A DNA stretch of 64,000 nt, taken from NCBI RefSeq assembly GCF_023101685.1, contig NZ_CP082164.1, positions 2,728,001-2,792,000 of the forward strand, read 5' to 3'. Origin of the DNA: Bradyrhizobium sp. 186. GTDB lineage: Bacteria > Pseudomonadota > Alphaproteobacteria > Rhizobiales > Xanthobacteraceae. Position 1 is the stretch's first letter. Every line of letters begins with the position of its first letter. Of the stretch, positions 26,061 to 35,074 are shown piece by piece. The notes under the pieces were generated by a model. That model was not told the origin of the DNA, made no database searches, and was given only the letters and a program-made list of their open reading frames with translations. Both the position numbers and the translations under genes were made by a program.

Positions 26061-27421
26061 TGGTCGGATTCGCTTCTACTCGCTCTGATGCTGCCTCGCA
26101 GACTGCCGACGACACCGGCGTCGCCTGGCTTCACACGGGCTATTTCACCGGCGACCCGGAACAGGTCGACCCGGATGTCGCGGGCTTGATCGCGCTGGAG
26201 CAGAAGCGCCAGCGCGAAGCGGTTGAGCTGGTCGCTTCGGAGAATTTCGTCAGCCGTGCGGTCCTTGCCGCGCAGGGCTCGGTCTTCACCAACAAGACGG
26301 TCGTCGGCTATCCTGGCCGGCGCTTCCATGCTGGCGCAGAATGGGCCGACGCGCTGGAGCGCCTCGCCATCGAGCGCGCTTGCGCCGCCTTCGGCTGCGG
26401 CTTCGCCAATGTGCAGCCGCACTCCGGCATTCAAGCCAACCTGGCGGTGTTCCGCGCGCTGCTTTCCCCGGAGGACGTGGTGCTGTCGATGTCCGGCGAG
26501 ACCGGCGGCCACTTCAGCCATGGCGGCGTATCCAACCTCAGCGGGGCCATGGCGCGGGCCGTCTTCTACGGCGTCGAGCGCGACAGCGAGCTGATCGACT
26601 ACGACGAGCTTCGCAGGCTCGCCGAAACGCACTGCCCGAAGCTCATCGTCGCGGGAGGGGCCGCCTATCCGCGGGCGATCGACTTCGCGGCACTGCGTGC
26701 GATCGCCGACGGCATAGGGGCAAAGCTGCTGGTCGACATCGCGCATTTCGCTGGGCTCGTGGTCGCGGGCGCGCATCCCCATCCCTTTCCCTTTGCGGAC
26801 ATCGTCACCACGACCACCTACAAGTCGCTACGGGGTGCGCGGGGCGGTCTGATCCTGACCAACGACGGCTCTCTCGTGGAGCGCCTCGAAAAGGCCACGT
26901 CTCCCGGCGTGCAGGGCAGCCCGCTGCTGCATGCGGTTGCCGCGAAGGCGATCTGCCTGGGCGAGGTCCTGCGGCCGGAATTCACGGCCTATGGCCATGC
27001 CGTGCTCGCGAATGCCCGCGTCTTCGCCGCGGAGCTGATGGCACGAGGTGTCCGGGTGCTGACCTCCGGTACGGATACGCCGCTGGTGGTGGCTGACCTG
27101 AAGCCACTCGGCCTTCTCGGACAGCCGATAGTCGAGAGCCTCGATCGCGCCGGTATCACCTGCAACCGCTGCGAGATACCGTTCGACGATACCGACCCCG
27201 CCCTTTCCTCGGGTCTGCGCTTTGGGCTGTCCGCCGGCACGACGCGAGGCCTCAGCATCGACAGCGTGCGCGAGGTGGCGGGATGGATCGCCGAGCTCGT
27301 CGCCAGCCATGCAGCCGGATCACCGGAGGTCGCCGCGCGCGAAGCCGACATCAAGGCGCGAGCTGCCGCGCTGATGGCGCCGCTGCCACTCTATGCTATG
27401 ACCGGTGCCGGACTGCGATGA
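26060..27421 (+). CDS. Serine hydroxymethyltransferase-like PLP enzyme with altered active site
   Basis: A 453-residue fold-type I PLP enzyme of the SHMT family. Family blocks are EAVELVASENFVSRAVLAAQGS, ANVQPHSGIQANLAVFRALL and LLVDIAHFAGLV, and the PLP lysine is in TTTTYKSLRGARGG (Lys about 255). Differences from the canonical enzyme: the Tyr and catalytic Glu of KYAEGYPGKRYYGG are Thr80 and Val82 here (NKTVVGYPGRRFHAG), the Tyr pair is Phe-His, and the His before the PLP lysine is Tyr. It is therefore probably not the housekeeping glyA; an aldolase or hydroxymethyl-transfer role on the product of the upstream flavoenzyme is likely. Last gene of the operon. Confidence 0.85.
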   Translation: MVGFASTRSDAASQTADDTGVAWLHTGYFTGDPEQVDPDVAGLIALEQKRQREAVELVASENFVSRAVLAAQGSVFTNKTVVGYPGRRFHAGAEWADALERLAIERACAAFGCGFANVQPHSGIQANLAVFRALLSPEDVVLSMSGETGGHFSHGGVSNLSGAMARAVFYGVERDSELIDYDELRRLAETHCPKLIVAGGAAYPRAIDFAALRAIADGIGAKLLVDIAHFAGLVVAGAHPHPFPFADIVTTTTYKSLRGARGGLILTNDGSLVERLEKATSPGVQGSPLLHAVAAKAICLGEVLRPEFTAYGHAVLANARVFAAELMARGVRVLTSGTDTPLVVADLKPLGLLGQPIVESLDRAGITCNRCEIPFDDTDPALSSGLRFGLSAGTTRGLSIDSVREVAGWIAELVASHAAGSPEVAAREADIKARAAALMAPLPLYAMTGAGLR

Positions 27422-28053
27422 GCTATCGACCTCAAAATGATAGTGTCGGCCGGTCTGATCGCGAGGAAGCTCAACTCCATCGCATGGGTTTGCCACCATT
27501 GCCGCACTCTCCTGAGCGAGTATAGCGATGTGCGTGGCCCACAGGGCCTCATTTGCCTGAATTTGCAAGGTTTCGCCGCGGGCGAGATGATCGAAGACGA
27601 AGCTGGCAGGCGAGGCGCCCGCGGGCAGGTCGACTTCGCGCAGGGGTCTCGTCGCGGTCTCGACGAGCAATCTATTTTCATGTGGTCCTTCAGCGTGGCT
27701 AAGTTTCGTGTTCGATGATTTGCTTGGAGCTTTCCTGTCGCAACGGCTGGACGCCCAAGTTGGCAGTAGAGACTTGCTAGCGAGTGGGTGAGCGCACTGG
27801 TGCTTGGCGCGCGAGCACGCCGAACCTCGCGGGCGTCACTCGGGCGTGGCCGGAAGTATCTGAACCAAGCGCGCGGTCGCCGCGCCGAGAGCCTCAAGTC
27901 TGACATCGCCAAATCCTCGTTCATCGATATTGCCGACTTCGGTTTCGCCAACAGACAGACGCCAGGCGGGAGAGGGAAGATCCTTTTCATTGGACCACGA
28001 AGCGGCTATGTCCGAGCTGTCCGAAGATTGTCCGACGGCATACCAGTATGGCT
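27422..28053. other. Decayed stretch after the SHMT-like gene
   Basis: On the minus strand, 27423-27688 encodes a frame without an ATG that reads LVETATRPLREVDLPAGASPASFVFDHLARGETLQIQANEAL in overlapping pieces. It looks like part of a real protein, but it is cut off where it meets the SHMT gene tail and has a frameshift near its expected start. Nearer 27850-27950 another minus-strand piece has the look of a coding remnant. No family could be named. Confidence 0.35.
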
Positions 28054-28218
28054 ATGAACGATATGCTTGTGGAACGACCCGCCGCCTTGCGCGACCAGGT
28101 GGTCGGAAATTTGCGCAACGCCATCATCAACGGACAGTTTGCGCCGGGAGCCCGGCTTGGGGTTGGAGGTGTTAGAAAATGCATTGGGCTAATTTACATT
28201 CCCGCTGCAACCTATTGA
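28054..28218 (+). pseudogene. GntR-family regulator, N-terminal fragment
   Basis: The ATG at 28054 starts MNDMLVERPAALRDQVVGNL followed by RNAIINGQFAPGARL. This is the beginning of a GntR winged-helix domain (the segment before the Ser-Arg-xx-Val-Arg recognition helix). Immediately after GARL the match ends and the frame runs into a stop through AT-richer, non-coding DNA. It was evidently cut by a deletion or insertion at about 28158. Confidence 0.6.
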
Positions 28219-28282
28219 TCTATAGAGGCTCGCTTCGAGTGCATTTTACACGTAAGGCTCTGAATTTGCTGATGAAAGAGTA

Positions 28283-28329
28283 GACTCTTAAACAGCGGGT
28301 CCAAGGTTCGAGCCCTGGTGCGCCCACCA
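28283..28329 (+). other. 3' part of a tRNA-Lys(CTT) gene, candidate integration-site remnant
   Basis: These 47 bases match the anticodon-loop-to-CCA half of tRNA-Lys: GACTCTTAA anticodon region (anticodon CTT), variable loop, T-arm GGTTCGAGCCC and acceptor strand TGCGCCC ending ACCA. The 5' half (acceptor strand, D-arm) is absent; the bases before it do not pair with the 3' strand. A 3' tRNA half of about 45 bp is the usual core left by integrases of genomic islands. About 30 bases further on, GGGGAGGTGGCCGAG (28361-28375) resembles the start of a tRNA-Ser gene, also cut short. Confidence 0.65.
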
Positions 28330-28390
28330 TTTGAAGGTCCTTTGTTTCCCAGTATCATCCGGGGAGGTGGCCGAGCCTAGAACGGGTCTC

Positions 28391-28422
28391 GTGCGACGCC
28401 TTTTTCATGGCGGACGTCGCAC
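28391..28422. terminator. Perfect 8-bp stem-loop
   Basis: GTGCGACG (28391-28398) and CGTCGCAC (28415-28422) are exact reverse complements around a 16-base loop that holds TTTTTCAT. It sits just after the tRNA remnants. No T-run follows, so function as a terminator is uncertain; it could also be a recombination-site arm. Confidence 0.3.
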
Positions 28423-28796
28423 GGCGCAGATTAGGTGTGACCTTTCCTTTGTTTATCTTCACCCCACTCGATAGAGCGCGCAGATCCGATGGTACAGGTC
28501 GATTGCGTGCTCGTCGTAGAATAGGATATTCGGGCGAGCAAAACGGACAATCTGTTTTGCCGGTCGCCGCGGGGTGCTGCTTGCTGCAGAACCAGAACAG
28601 GGCTGCTTGGGTCAGGAAGACGTTTCGCTAGGGCGATAACGAAAGCCAACGATCTCCGCGATTTCGCGCGCTCGCTCGTAGCTCAGGCGTAGATCGCTCC
28701 GTGCAGGTCCAAGGCGCGAGCCTGGCGGTCGCTAACGCGGGGGCGGTGGGCATAGTCGCATCGCGGCCCATCGGCCGTTCAGCGACAGCGCGGTGT

Positions 28797-29309
28797 TTAC
28801 TCCGTCGTCACGGCCGGGACCGGCAGCGCAGTAATCGACTTGATCTTCTCCATCGCGAAGCGCGAGGTGACGTTCTTGAGCGGGACGGCGTGGATCAGCT
28901 TCTTGTAGAACACGTCGTAGCTCTGCATGTCCGGAATGACGACGCGCAGCATGTAGTCGACGTCGCCGGCCATTCGGTAGAATTCCATCACCTCGGCATG
29001 GCGCTGACCGCCGCGGCGAAGCGCTTCAGCCACGAATCCGAGTGATCGGAGCCTTCCACGGAGACGAACACGGATAGGCCGAGGCCGATCTTGTTCTGGT
29101 CGACCAGCGCAACGCGCTTCTGGATCACGCCGTCGGCCTCCAGCCGCTGGATGCGCTTCCAGCACGGCGTCGAAGACAGACCGACCCGGTCGCCGATCTC
29201 GGCCACCGAGAGCGAGGCGTCCTCCTGGAGCACCGTCAGGATCTTGCGGTCGATGGCATCGAGGCGGAGGCTAGTCTAGTCTCGGCGAGCTGCAGCGCAG
29301 CGTCGGTCA
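28797..29309 (-). pseudogene. Lrp/AsnC family regulator, two frameshifts
   Basis: Restored, this is a normal 150-160 residue Lrp protein. The HTH is SLSVAEIGDRVGLSSTPCWKRIQRLEADGVI, followed by VSVEGSDHSDSWLKRFAAAVSAMP, then (other frame) VMEFYRMAGDVDYMLRVVIPDMQSYDVFYKKLI and VTSRFAMEKIKSITALPV. One missing base near 29003 joins AMP to EVMEFY. A second break near 29260 separates the start (MTDAALQLAETRLAS) from the frame reading DAIDRKILTVLQEDA. Two independent lesions make it a genuine pseudogene candidate. Confidence 0.78.
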
Positions 29310-29373
29310 TGTCGGATTACCTTTGTGTCAGGGGAGGCGCGGGGGGCGCGGGGGCGGCACTTACGCAGAATTG

Positions 29374-29526
29374 TTAGCCGTGGGGCCCGAACAGGAAAAT
29401 CTCGTAAAGGTCGTCCTGATCGCCGCTCTCACCGCCTGTCTGTGGCCGCAGCGAGCGCCGGAACCATCCGCGTGCCTGTTCGAGCCAGCTGGCGAAGCTT
29501 GAATCCAGCGAGATGACGTAGCTCAT
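29374..29526 (-). CDS. Small hypothetical protein (50 residues)
   Basis: Begins MSYVISLDSSFASWLEQARGWF and ends LYEIFLFGPHG. A good GGAG ribosome site lies 5 bases before the ATG. It has no signal peptide or membrane helix and is mixed in charge. It lies between two dead genes, so it may itself be a remnant, but the frame, start and ribosome site are intact. No family recognised. Confidence 0.4.
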   Translation of the reverse strand: MSYVISLDSSFASWLEQARGWFRRSLRPQTGGESGDQDDLYEIFLFGPHG

Positions 29527-29724
29527 GTTCACTCCGGACAACATTGTGGGGCGAGAACCCGGCAACGCTATCACGGGCGACAAGACGTCGAACATCGCCA
29601 GGCGTTGGCAACGATCAGTTTTGTTGGATCGTACTGAAGCTGTCATTGGTCCGAGCAGAAAATTCCATGGCGCCGTTTCGCAAGGGACGATTTTGATGGG
29701 GATCATCGGGCGCAGGGCGTTGGA

Positions 29725-29981
29725 TCAGTCGTTCACGAGCAGCGCGAGCACGTCGGCGTGCCGCAGGCGCGGTGTGGAAACGACGTTCAGCGGTTTGCGG
29801 CAGGAGTCCGGCAGCACGACAAGCATGGGCATGCCCATGCGCTGAACGATGCATAGAGCAGGCTCCGGTCGGCGCGCTCATGCAGGTGCGCCCCCGTCAT
29901 GATGCCGAGCACGAACAGGAACGCGATCAGCAGGACCAGCGGCAGGATCAATGCCTCATGCCTGCCGATGCGATCAGTCAC
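29725..29981 (-). pseudogene. Unknown small membrane-anchored protein, frame-broken
   Basis: A GTG-started frame reads TDRIGRHEALILPLVLLIAFLF and VLGIMTGAHLHERADRSLL, with one clear membrane helix. It then shifts frame near 29845 to QRMGMPMLVVLPDSCRKPLN, ending RHADVLALLVND and a stop. The two halves fit as one protein of about 85 residues. The family was not recognised. Confidence 0.35.
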
Positions 29982-30086
29982 CGCTCTCGCCCCGATCGCC
30001 CGCTCAGTGGGAGAACGAAGGCCGGTCCATTCCAGGGTAAATTCAAACATGCTGGCGCCGTGTCTCGCTGTTGCTCCGCGAGCCCC

Positions 30087-30395
30087 TCACTTCATGTAGT
30101 CGGGCAAGGTGAACCCGTCGTAGAACCGGTTGCCTGGATCGCCGTCTTGAACGTCACCGATTTGTAGCCGGCGACGATGTCCTGGGCCCATTCGGCGTTC
30201 GCGTTGGCCTTCTTTACAGCGAGCACGTTGATGTAGGGCGTCGTCATCTTCTCCAGCGCGAAGGCATTGGTCAGCTTCAGTCCGCTGAAGATCGCGAAAT
30301 TGCCCTGGATGGCAGCAAAATCGACGTCGTCGAGCACCCGCGGCGCCTGCGCGGCTTCGAGTGGAACGAGCTTGATGCCGCCGGGGTTCTTCAGT
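30087..30395 (-). pseudogene. MetQ/NlpA lipoprotein (methionine ABC binding protein), C-terminal fragment
   Basis: Reads NPGGIKLVPLEAAQAPRVLDDVDFAAIQGNF, then GLKLTNAFALEKMTTPYINVLAVKKANANAEWAQDIV. This is the C-terminal third of MetQ-type binding proteins. Near 30130 a frameshift separates TAIQA from the proper ending FYDGFTLPDYMK. The N-terminal two-thirds are missing, and the fragment abuts the flavin reductase tail in a different frame. A dead piece. Confidence 0.72.
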
Positions 30396-30913
30396 CGTGG
30401 TTGATCTCGATGTACTGGCCGTTCCAGTAGACCAGTCCAGAGACCTGGGGTGACAGCTCGAAGCTCAAGATGCTGCCGACGATGATCCCGTGCGAATACC
30501 TCTCGATGATCTCCTCCACCTGGCATTCGATCCTTTGCCAGCGAATGGCCGAGCAGAGGGACGCCCGATGTGCCGGTGGTCCAGGATATATCTTCGAAGC
30601 GCTCCGCACCTTTGAGCCTGCTGTTGCTGAACCGGCTTGCCAGCTCCTGCTGGTCGGATCCGAGGATGTTGACTCCAAACACCCGATGACGATCGATCGG
30701 GGCAAAGGAGGAAGCTTGCCGATTGACGCTGACCAGCACGCGGGGTGGGCTCGCGCTCAGTGAAGTCAGCGACGTCACCGTCATGCCCGTGATGTCCTGG
30801 TCGCGGCCCGCGGTGATGATGCTGACGCCACCCGCAAGACGACGCATCACGGCACGAAACTGGTGCTCGATTTCGTTGCCGCCGCTGACCAGATGAATGT
30901 CCGACTTTCCCAT
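30391..30913 (-). pseudogene. Flavin reductase-like (RutF/HpaC family) protein, one frameshift
   Basis: The first 125 residues are a standard flavin reductase start: FRAVMRRLAGGVSIITAGRDQDITGMTVTSLTSLSASPPRVLVSVN, then FGVNILGSDQQELASRFS and GVPLLGHSLA. Near 30535 the frame shifts, and the other frame supplies the matching end (IECQVEEIIERYSHGIIVGSILSFEL ... GLVYWNGQYIEINHD). Repaired, it would be about 165 residues, the usual size. Such enzymes supply reduced FMN to a partner monooxygenase. No partner is intact nearby. Confidence 0.75.
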
Positions 30914-31720
30914 CTGTCTTTCCTCGCGTCGCGCTTGCCGCGACTGGATTTGGATCCTCCGCTAGAAGAACCCTTTGGCGGGCAGCAGACTGCCGCATCA
31001 TGGCCTCTCGACCTTTCGGCGTCAGGGGAGCATGCCATTTGGAGAAGAACGAGCTGACTTTGCCGATTAGTAATCCAGAGCTCAAATCAGAAATCACTGA
31101 TAATATTGGGCTTAATGGCCAACAAAGTTGCGCGGAGAATTGACGACTGCGGCGCCGCTGGCGGAGGGAGAGGAGTTGGGGTCGAACCTTCTCCGCGTAA
31201 ATCAGCGTGCCTGGCGGGACAACAGCGTTCACCAAGGACCATCGCTGTTCAGCTTGGCGGATCGTCCCGATTTGAGCCGCCTTTTCGGAGTACGGTTCTC
31301 ATTCAGCCGCCGTGATCGCGATACGCTGGATGCCGGCTTTGCCGCACCGACCAGGACCGGTTCCCGTCGCGTGACCCGCACCCAGGCGTAGAGGACGCCC
31401 TCCACACGGCAGCCCCGCGTGACCCCTATAGCGGCTTCGGAAGGCGCCGGTCCCGTTCACCCCCTCATCCACCCGCTATATCCGACACTCTGATGAGACG
31501 CCCCTGGCTCCTCTTGCCGTCGCGAATATTCTAGTCGCCGACTTCTTCATCACAATTCGCCAGAAGCAGCCATCGACGTCAAAGCCAGACCTCTCATCGT
31601 TGAGCCTGGCTGCTTCGACAAATCCTGGCGCTTCTGCCACACGGGCATATTGCAGTGATGGCTCGATCTTCGAGGATCTCGATACCCATGATCCACTTAC
31701 GTAAATAGGAAAAGGCGATA
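30914..31720. other. Long intergenic stretch without a supported gene
   Basis: Short frames in both directions lack starts, ribosome sites or family matches. A minus-strand piece near 31180-31235 (VNAVVPPGTLIYAEKVRP) looks like a possible coding remnant, but no protein could be named. Part of the 27-32 kb decayed zone. Confidence 0.45.
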
Positions 31721-32665
31721 TTACGGCCGACGCGGCGGCGGCATGATGGTTTCTGAGCCAAAACTCTTGGCGCGAACCTGCGGCGAACCCAGGAACCAAC
31801 TCTCTTCTTTCGCCAATGCCGCGACCTCCGGCAGGATGGACACATCGACTCCGGGCAAGTAGGCGGCGGTGTATTCCACCTTGAACACCTTAGTTTCTTC
31901 GATCAGGATTTTGAGCCGGCCGGAGTCTAGATCATCCGCAAACAGATCAGGCGCCAGCAGGCTGACGCCGACGCCGCGTCGCACCAGCGCCGCCACCACG
32001 CTCGAACTGTTGCAGCGATGCACGAGCGAGGGCGTGACGCCGGCGTCCTCGAACCAGTTGACGATGGAATAATAGGCATTGGCGTCCTGCGGCATGCTGA
32101 TGATCGGCAGTTCGGCGAGATCCGCCGCAGTCATCTCGCGATCCTTCGGGCTGAGCTTGGGGTGGCCGAGCCATTTCATGGCGCAACTGCCGAGCGGTAC
32201 CTTGACGACGCTGGGCAACTGGATCGGCCCCGGCAGCAGCGCGATGTCGATCTGGCGGCGACCCAGCTTATTGGCCAGCCGGCTCGAGAGGTCGACATCG
32301 ATTTCGAGCTGCACCCGAGGATAGCGCTCCTCGATCCGGGTCAGCAGGTTCTGGAACCAGGTCAATGCGATGCTTTCCACCAGCCCTACCCGGATGGTGC
32401 CGCTGGCGGCTTTGCCGCTGGCCGCCACCCGCATGGTGGCGACCTCGGAGAGGATGCGCTCGGCATTGCCGAGGCAGAGATGGCCGAGCGGAGTGGGCAC
32501 CACGTTGCGGCCCTGCCGGCGCAGCACCTTGGCGCCGAGCTCGCGCTCCAGTTCCTGGATGCGCCGGGTGATGGCCGGCTGGGTCAGGTTGAGGTGTTGC
32601 GCGGCGGCGCCGATGCCGCCGAGCCGGGCCACCCACACCAGTGTTTCGAGATGCCTGGAGTCCAT
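31721..32665 (-). CDS. LysR family regulator of the 32-38 kb transport/peptidase operon
   Basis: About 314 residues. The HTH reads LETLVWVARLGGIGAAAQHLNLTQPAITRRIQELERELGAKVLRRQGR and the effector domain begins GTIRVGLVESIALTWFQNLL. It is divergent from the binding-protein gene, with about 125 bases between starts, so it most likely controls that operon in response to its substrate. Start uncertain: in-frame ATGs at 32686, 32671 and 32665 all lack a strong ribosome site; MDSRHLETL is the family-typical beginning. Confidence 0.88.
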   Translation of the reverse strand: MDSRHLETLVWVARLGGIGAAAQHLNLTQPAITRRIQELERELGAKVLRRQGRNVVPTPLGHLCLGNAERILSEVATMRVAASGKAASGTIRVGLVESIALTWFQNLLTRIEERYPRVQLEIDVDLSSRLANKLGRRQIDIALLPGPIQLPSVVKVPLGSCAMKWLGHPKLSPKDREMTAADLAELPIISMPQDANAYYSIVNWFEDAGVTPSLVHRCNSSSVVAALVRRGVGVSLLAPDLFADDLDSGRLKILIEETKVFKVEYTAAYLPGVDVSILPEVAALAKEESWFLGSPQVRAKSFGSETIMPPPRRP

Positions 32666-32790
32666 GGACATATAAAATATGCGCATGAGTTCAATGTCTA
32701 CATTTCATTTGTATTGCGGTGCGATAGCCCGAATAATCTTTCTCCAAGGCCCATCCGCATCATGTTTTGGAAAAGAGGAATTGGGATATC

Positions 32791-33672
32791 ATGCGCAATC
32801 TTTATATGTCAGCATCCTTGTATCTGCAGCGGACAGCCCTGATGGCCGGTCTGGTGCTTGCCACCCTCGGCGCTGCAAAGGCCGATGAGGTGACGTGCGA
32901 GCCGGCCAAGGCGGTGGCGAAATATCCCGGTCTGGCCGGCAAGACCATCAAGATCGGTCAGGACGGCGAGAGCGTGCCGTTCAGCATGCGCGACCCCAAG
33001 GACTTCAACAAGCTGATCGGCCTCGACGCCGATCTCGCCCGCGCCGCCTTTGCCTGCGTCGGCGTGCCCATGGATTTCTCCATCGGCACCTGGGCTGGCC
33101 TGATCCCGGCCACCATGGCGGGCCAGATCGACATCATGTGGGACACCCTACTGTACACCCCCGAGCGCGCGAAGAAGATGGACTTCGTGGTCTACATGAA
33201 CGCCGCCACCGGCATGCTGGTGGCCAAGGGCAACCCGAAGAACGTCCATGCCCTCGGCGACATCTGCAGCATCACCGCGACCACGACGCTGGGCACTACC
33301 CAGGAAGCCATGCTGCGCGAGGCCAGCATCAAATGCGTCGCCGCCGGCAAGCCGGCGGTCAACATCATCACGTCGTCGGACATGCCGAGCGGCGTGCGTC
33401 TGATCCAGAACGGCCGCGCGGATCTGGTGGCGATCAACAAGTTCGTCGGCGAGAGCCTGGTAGCGGCGAATCCGACCACCATCGAAAGCGCATTTGACGT
33501 GGTGACCGGCGCCAAGATCGCGGTCGGTACCGCCAAGGGCAATCCGGACCTGATCAAGGCGATCCGCGACGCCATGGCGGCGATCCGCGCCAACGGCACC
33601 GAGAAGGCGATCTACGAGCGCTACAAGGTCGATTACAGCCTCACCACCGAGCCCAGCGTTCTTACCGAGTGA
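32791..33672 (+). CDS. ABC transporter substrate-binding protein, polar amino acid family 3
   Basis: A 293-residue periplasmic binding protein: signal peptide through GLVLATLGAAKA-DE, then GKTIKIGQDGESVPFSMRDP, GLDADLARAAFACVGVPMDF and AGLIPATMAGQIDIMWDTLLYTPERAKKMDF, the standard family 3 layout. Five Cys in the mature protein (for example TCEPA, AFACVG, DICSI, IKCVAAG) are more than usual and might form disulfides. It heads an operon with an M20-like protein, a one-piece ABC permease-ATPase and an M24-like protein, so it supplies the ligand to that transporter. Confidence 0.87.
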   Translation: MRNLYMSASLYLQRTALMAGLVLATLGAAKADEVTCEPAKAVAKYPGLAGKTIKIGQDGESVPFSMRDPKDFNKLIGLDADLARAAFACVGVPMDFSIGTWAGLIPATMAGQIDIMWDTLLYTPERAKKMDFVVYMNAATGMLVAKGNPKNVHALGDICSITATTTLGTTQEAMLREASIKCVAAGKPAVNIITSSDMPSGVRLIQNGRADLVAINKFVGESLVAANPTTIESAFDVVTGAKIAVGTAKGNPDLIKAIRDAMAAIRANGTEKAIYERYKVDYSLTTEPSVLTE

Positions 33673-33762
33673 GCGCAGCGCACACGATTTCACTTCTCCC
33701 CGCAGGGGATTGTGAAGCGCAGCGCACTTCTCTTTCAATGGATCGCGATCCAGGAGACATCC

Positions 33763-35034
33763 ATGACCACCGGACTGTCCGCCGTGCAGCAGCACGTCGA
33801 TGCCGCGCGCGTGCTTGAGATCGAGCAGGGCCTGCTGCGCATCCCGAGCTCGGCCTTTCAGGAGCACCAGATCGCCGATCACCTCGCCGAGCGCATGACG
33901 GAGATCGGCCTCGACGTCACCATGATGGACGTGGTGCATCCGTTCGATCCGACCATCACCAGCCGGCAGCCGATGGGCATTTTGCGCGGCGACGGCGGCG
34001 GCCCGAGCCTGATGCTGAACGGGCACATGGATCCAGGCGTCGAGATGCCCGGCTGGTCGGTGGATCCCTATGGCGCAAAATTCGAGGACGGCTGGGTCTG
34101 GGGCATGGGCGCCCATGATGACAAGGGCGGCCTTGCTGCAGCGTTCTGCGGCGTCGAGGCGGTGATCAAGTCCGGCACGCGTCTCAAGGGCGACGTGCTG
34201 CTGTGCCCGGTGATCGCCCACAAGCTCGGCGGCGCCGGCACCCGCGCGCTGCTCAACAGCGGCGTGCGCGCCGACCTGTGCATCAACATGGAGCACTCCA
34301 ACAACACCATCGCCACGGTGTGCGTTGGCATCGTCATGGTGCGCATCCGTGTCGAGGCGCCGGAGCTGTTCTTCCGCTACAGCGCCGAAGCCAAGGCGCA
34401 ATACTGGAATCCTATCGAACAGCTCTGCGAAGTGATCCGCCGCATCGGCCCGAGCCTCGATCCGATTGCGGAAGGCAGCTGGATGAATTTCACGCCGCAC
34501 GCCGACCTGCCGGGCTTCCCGACCCACACGTTTGATACCTTCCACAAGGAGCACTACTACCAGAAGAATTTCACCGGGCTGCACAGCAAGCAGGCCGAAC
34601 TGCTGCTTCAGTTTCGCACCGTGCCCAGCCAGACGCTGCATAGCGTGACCGCAGATCTCGCGGCGCTGCTGGAAGGCATCAAGCGCGATCATCCGGCATT
34701 CAACTGCAGTTTCGAGCTGCCCGCAAAGGGCACCGGGACTGGCTGGTGCCAGGAGCCGATGGAATGCCCGCGCGATCACGCGCTGGTGACGGCGCTGGCG
34801 GTGGGGCAGGAGCGCGCTTCTGGCGCGCCGGCCGAGGTCGGCGGCTGGGGCCGGCTCGGCAATGTCGGCGACGGCAACATCATCGCCGCGCTGGGCATCC
34901 CGACGGTGCAATACGGTCCCGGCGACATCCGCATCTACAAGGAATGGCCGACCGCCGACGAGCGCGTGCTGCTGTCGCAGTTGGTGACGGCGGCGCAGGC
35001 CGTCGCCCATGCCACGGTCACCGTGTGCGGATGA
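33763..35034 (+). CDS. M20-family (ArgE/DapE-like) protein with altered catalytic dyad
   Basis: A 423-residue M20-fold protein. The first metal motif is intact ([10 protein letters not shown], His about 88) and so is the bridging Asp in [14 protein letters not shown] (Asp about 119). Where M20 enzymes carry the catalytic Glu-Glu pair, this protein reads [12 protein letters not shown], with His153-Lys154 in place of Glu-Glu. The next ligand region reads [13 protein letters not shown] and the C-terminus [11 protein letters not shown]. It may have changed chemistry or metal use, or be a non-hydrolytic binding protein. AGGAG lies 7 bases before the ATG. Second gene of the operon. Confidence 0.82.
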   Translation: MTTGLSAVQQHVDAARVLEIEQGLLRIPSSAFQEHQIADHLAERMTEIGLDVTMMDVVHPFDPTITSRQPMGILRGDGGGPSLMLNGHMDPGVEMPGWSVDPYGAKFEDGWVWGMGAHDDKGGLAAAFCGVEAVIKSGTRLKGDVLLCPVIAHKLGGAGTRALLNSGVRADLCINMEHSNNTIATVCVGIVMVRIRVEAPELFFRYSAEAKAQYWNPIEQLCEVIRRIGPSLDPIAEGSWMNFTPHADLPGFPTHTFDTFHKEHYYQKNFTGLHSKQAELLLQFRTVPSQTLHSVTADLAALLEGIKRDHPAFNCSFELPAKGTGTGWCQEPMECPRDHALVTALAVGQERASGAPAEVGGWGRLGNVGDGNIIAALGIPTVQYGPGDIRIYKEWPTADERVLLSQLVTAAQAVAHATVTVCG

Positions 35035-35074
35035 TCCGAAATGGCGGAGAAGCCGCGAACCGGAAGGCGGGCCG

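Noticed and set aside
26060..27421. SHMT-like gene considered as the housekeeping glyA
   Set aside because: Key active-site residues differ and it sits in a substrate-specific catabolic operon; the main glyA is probably elsewhere.
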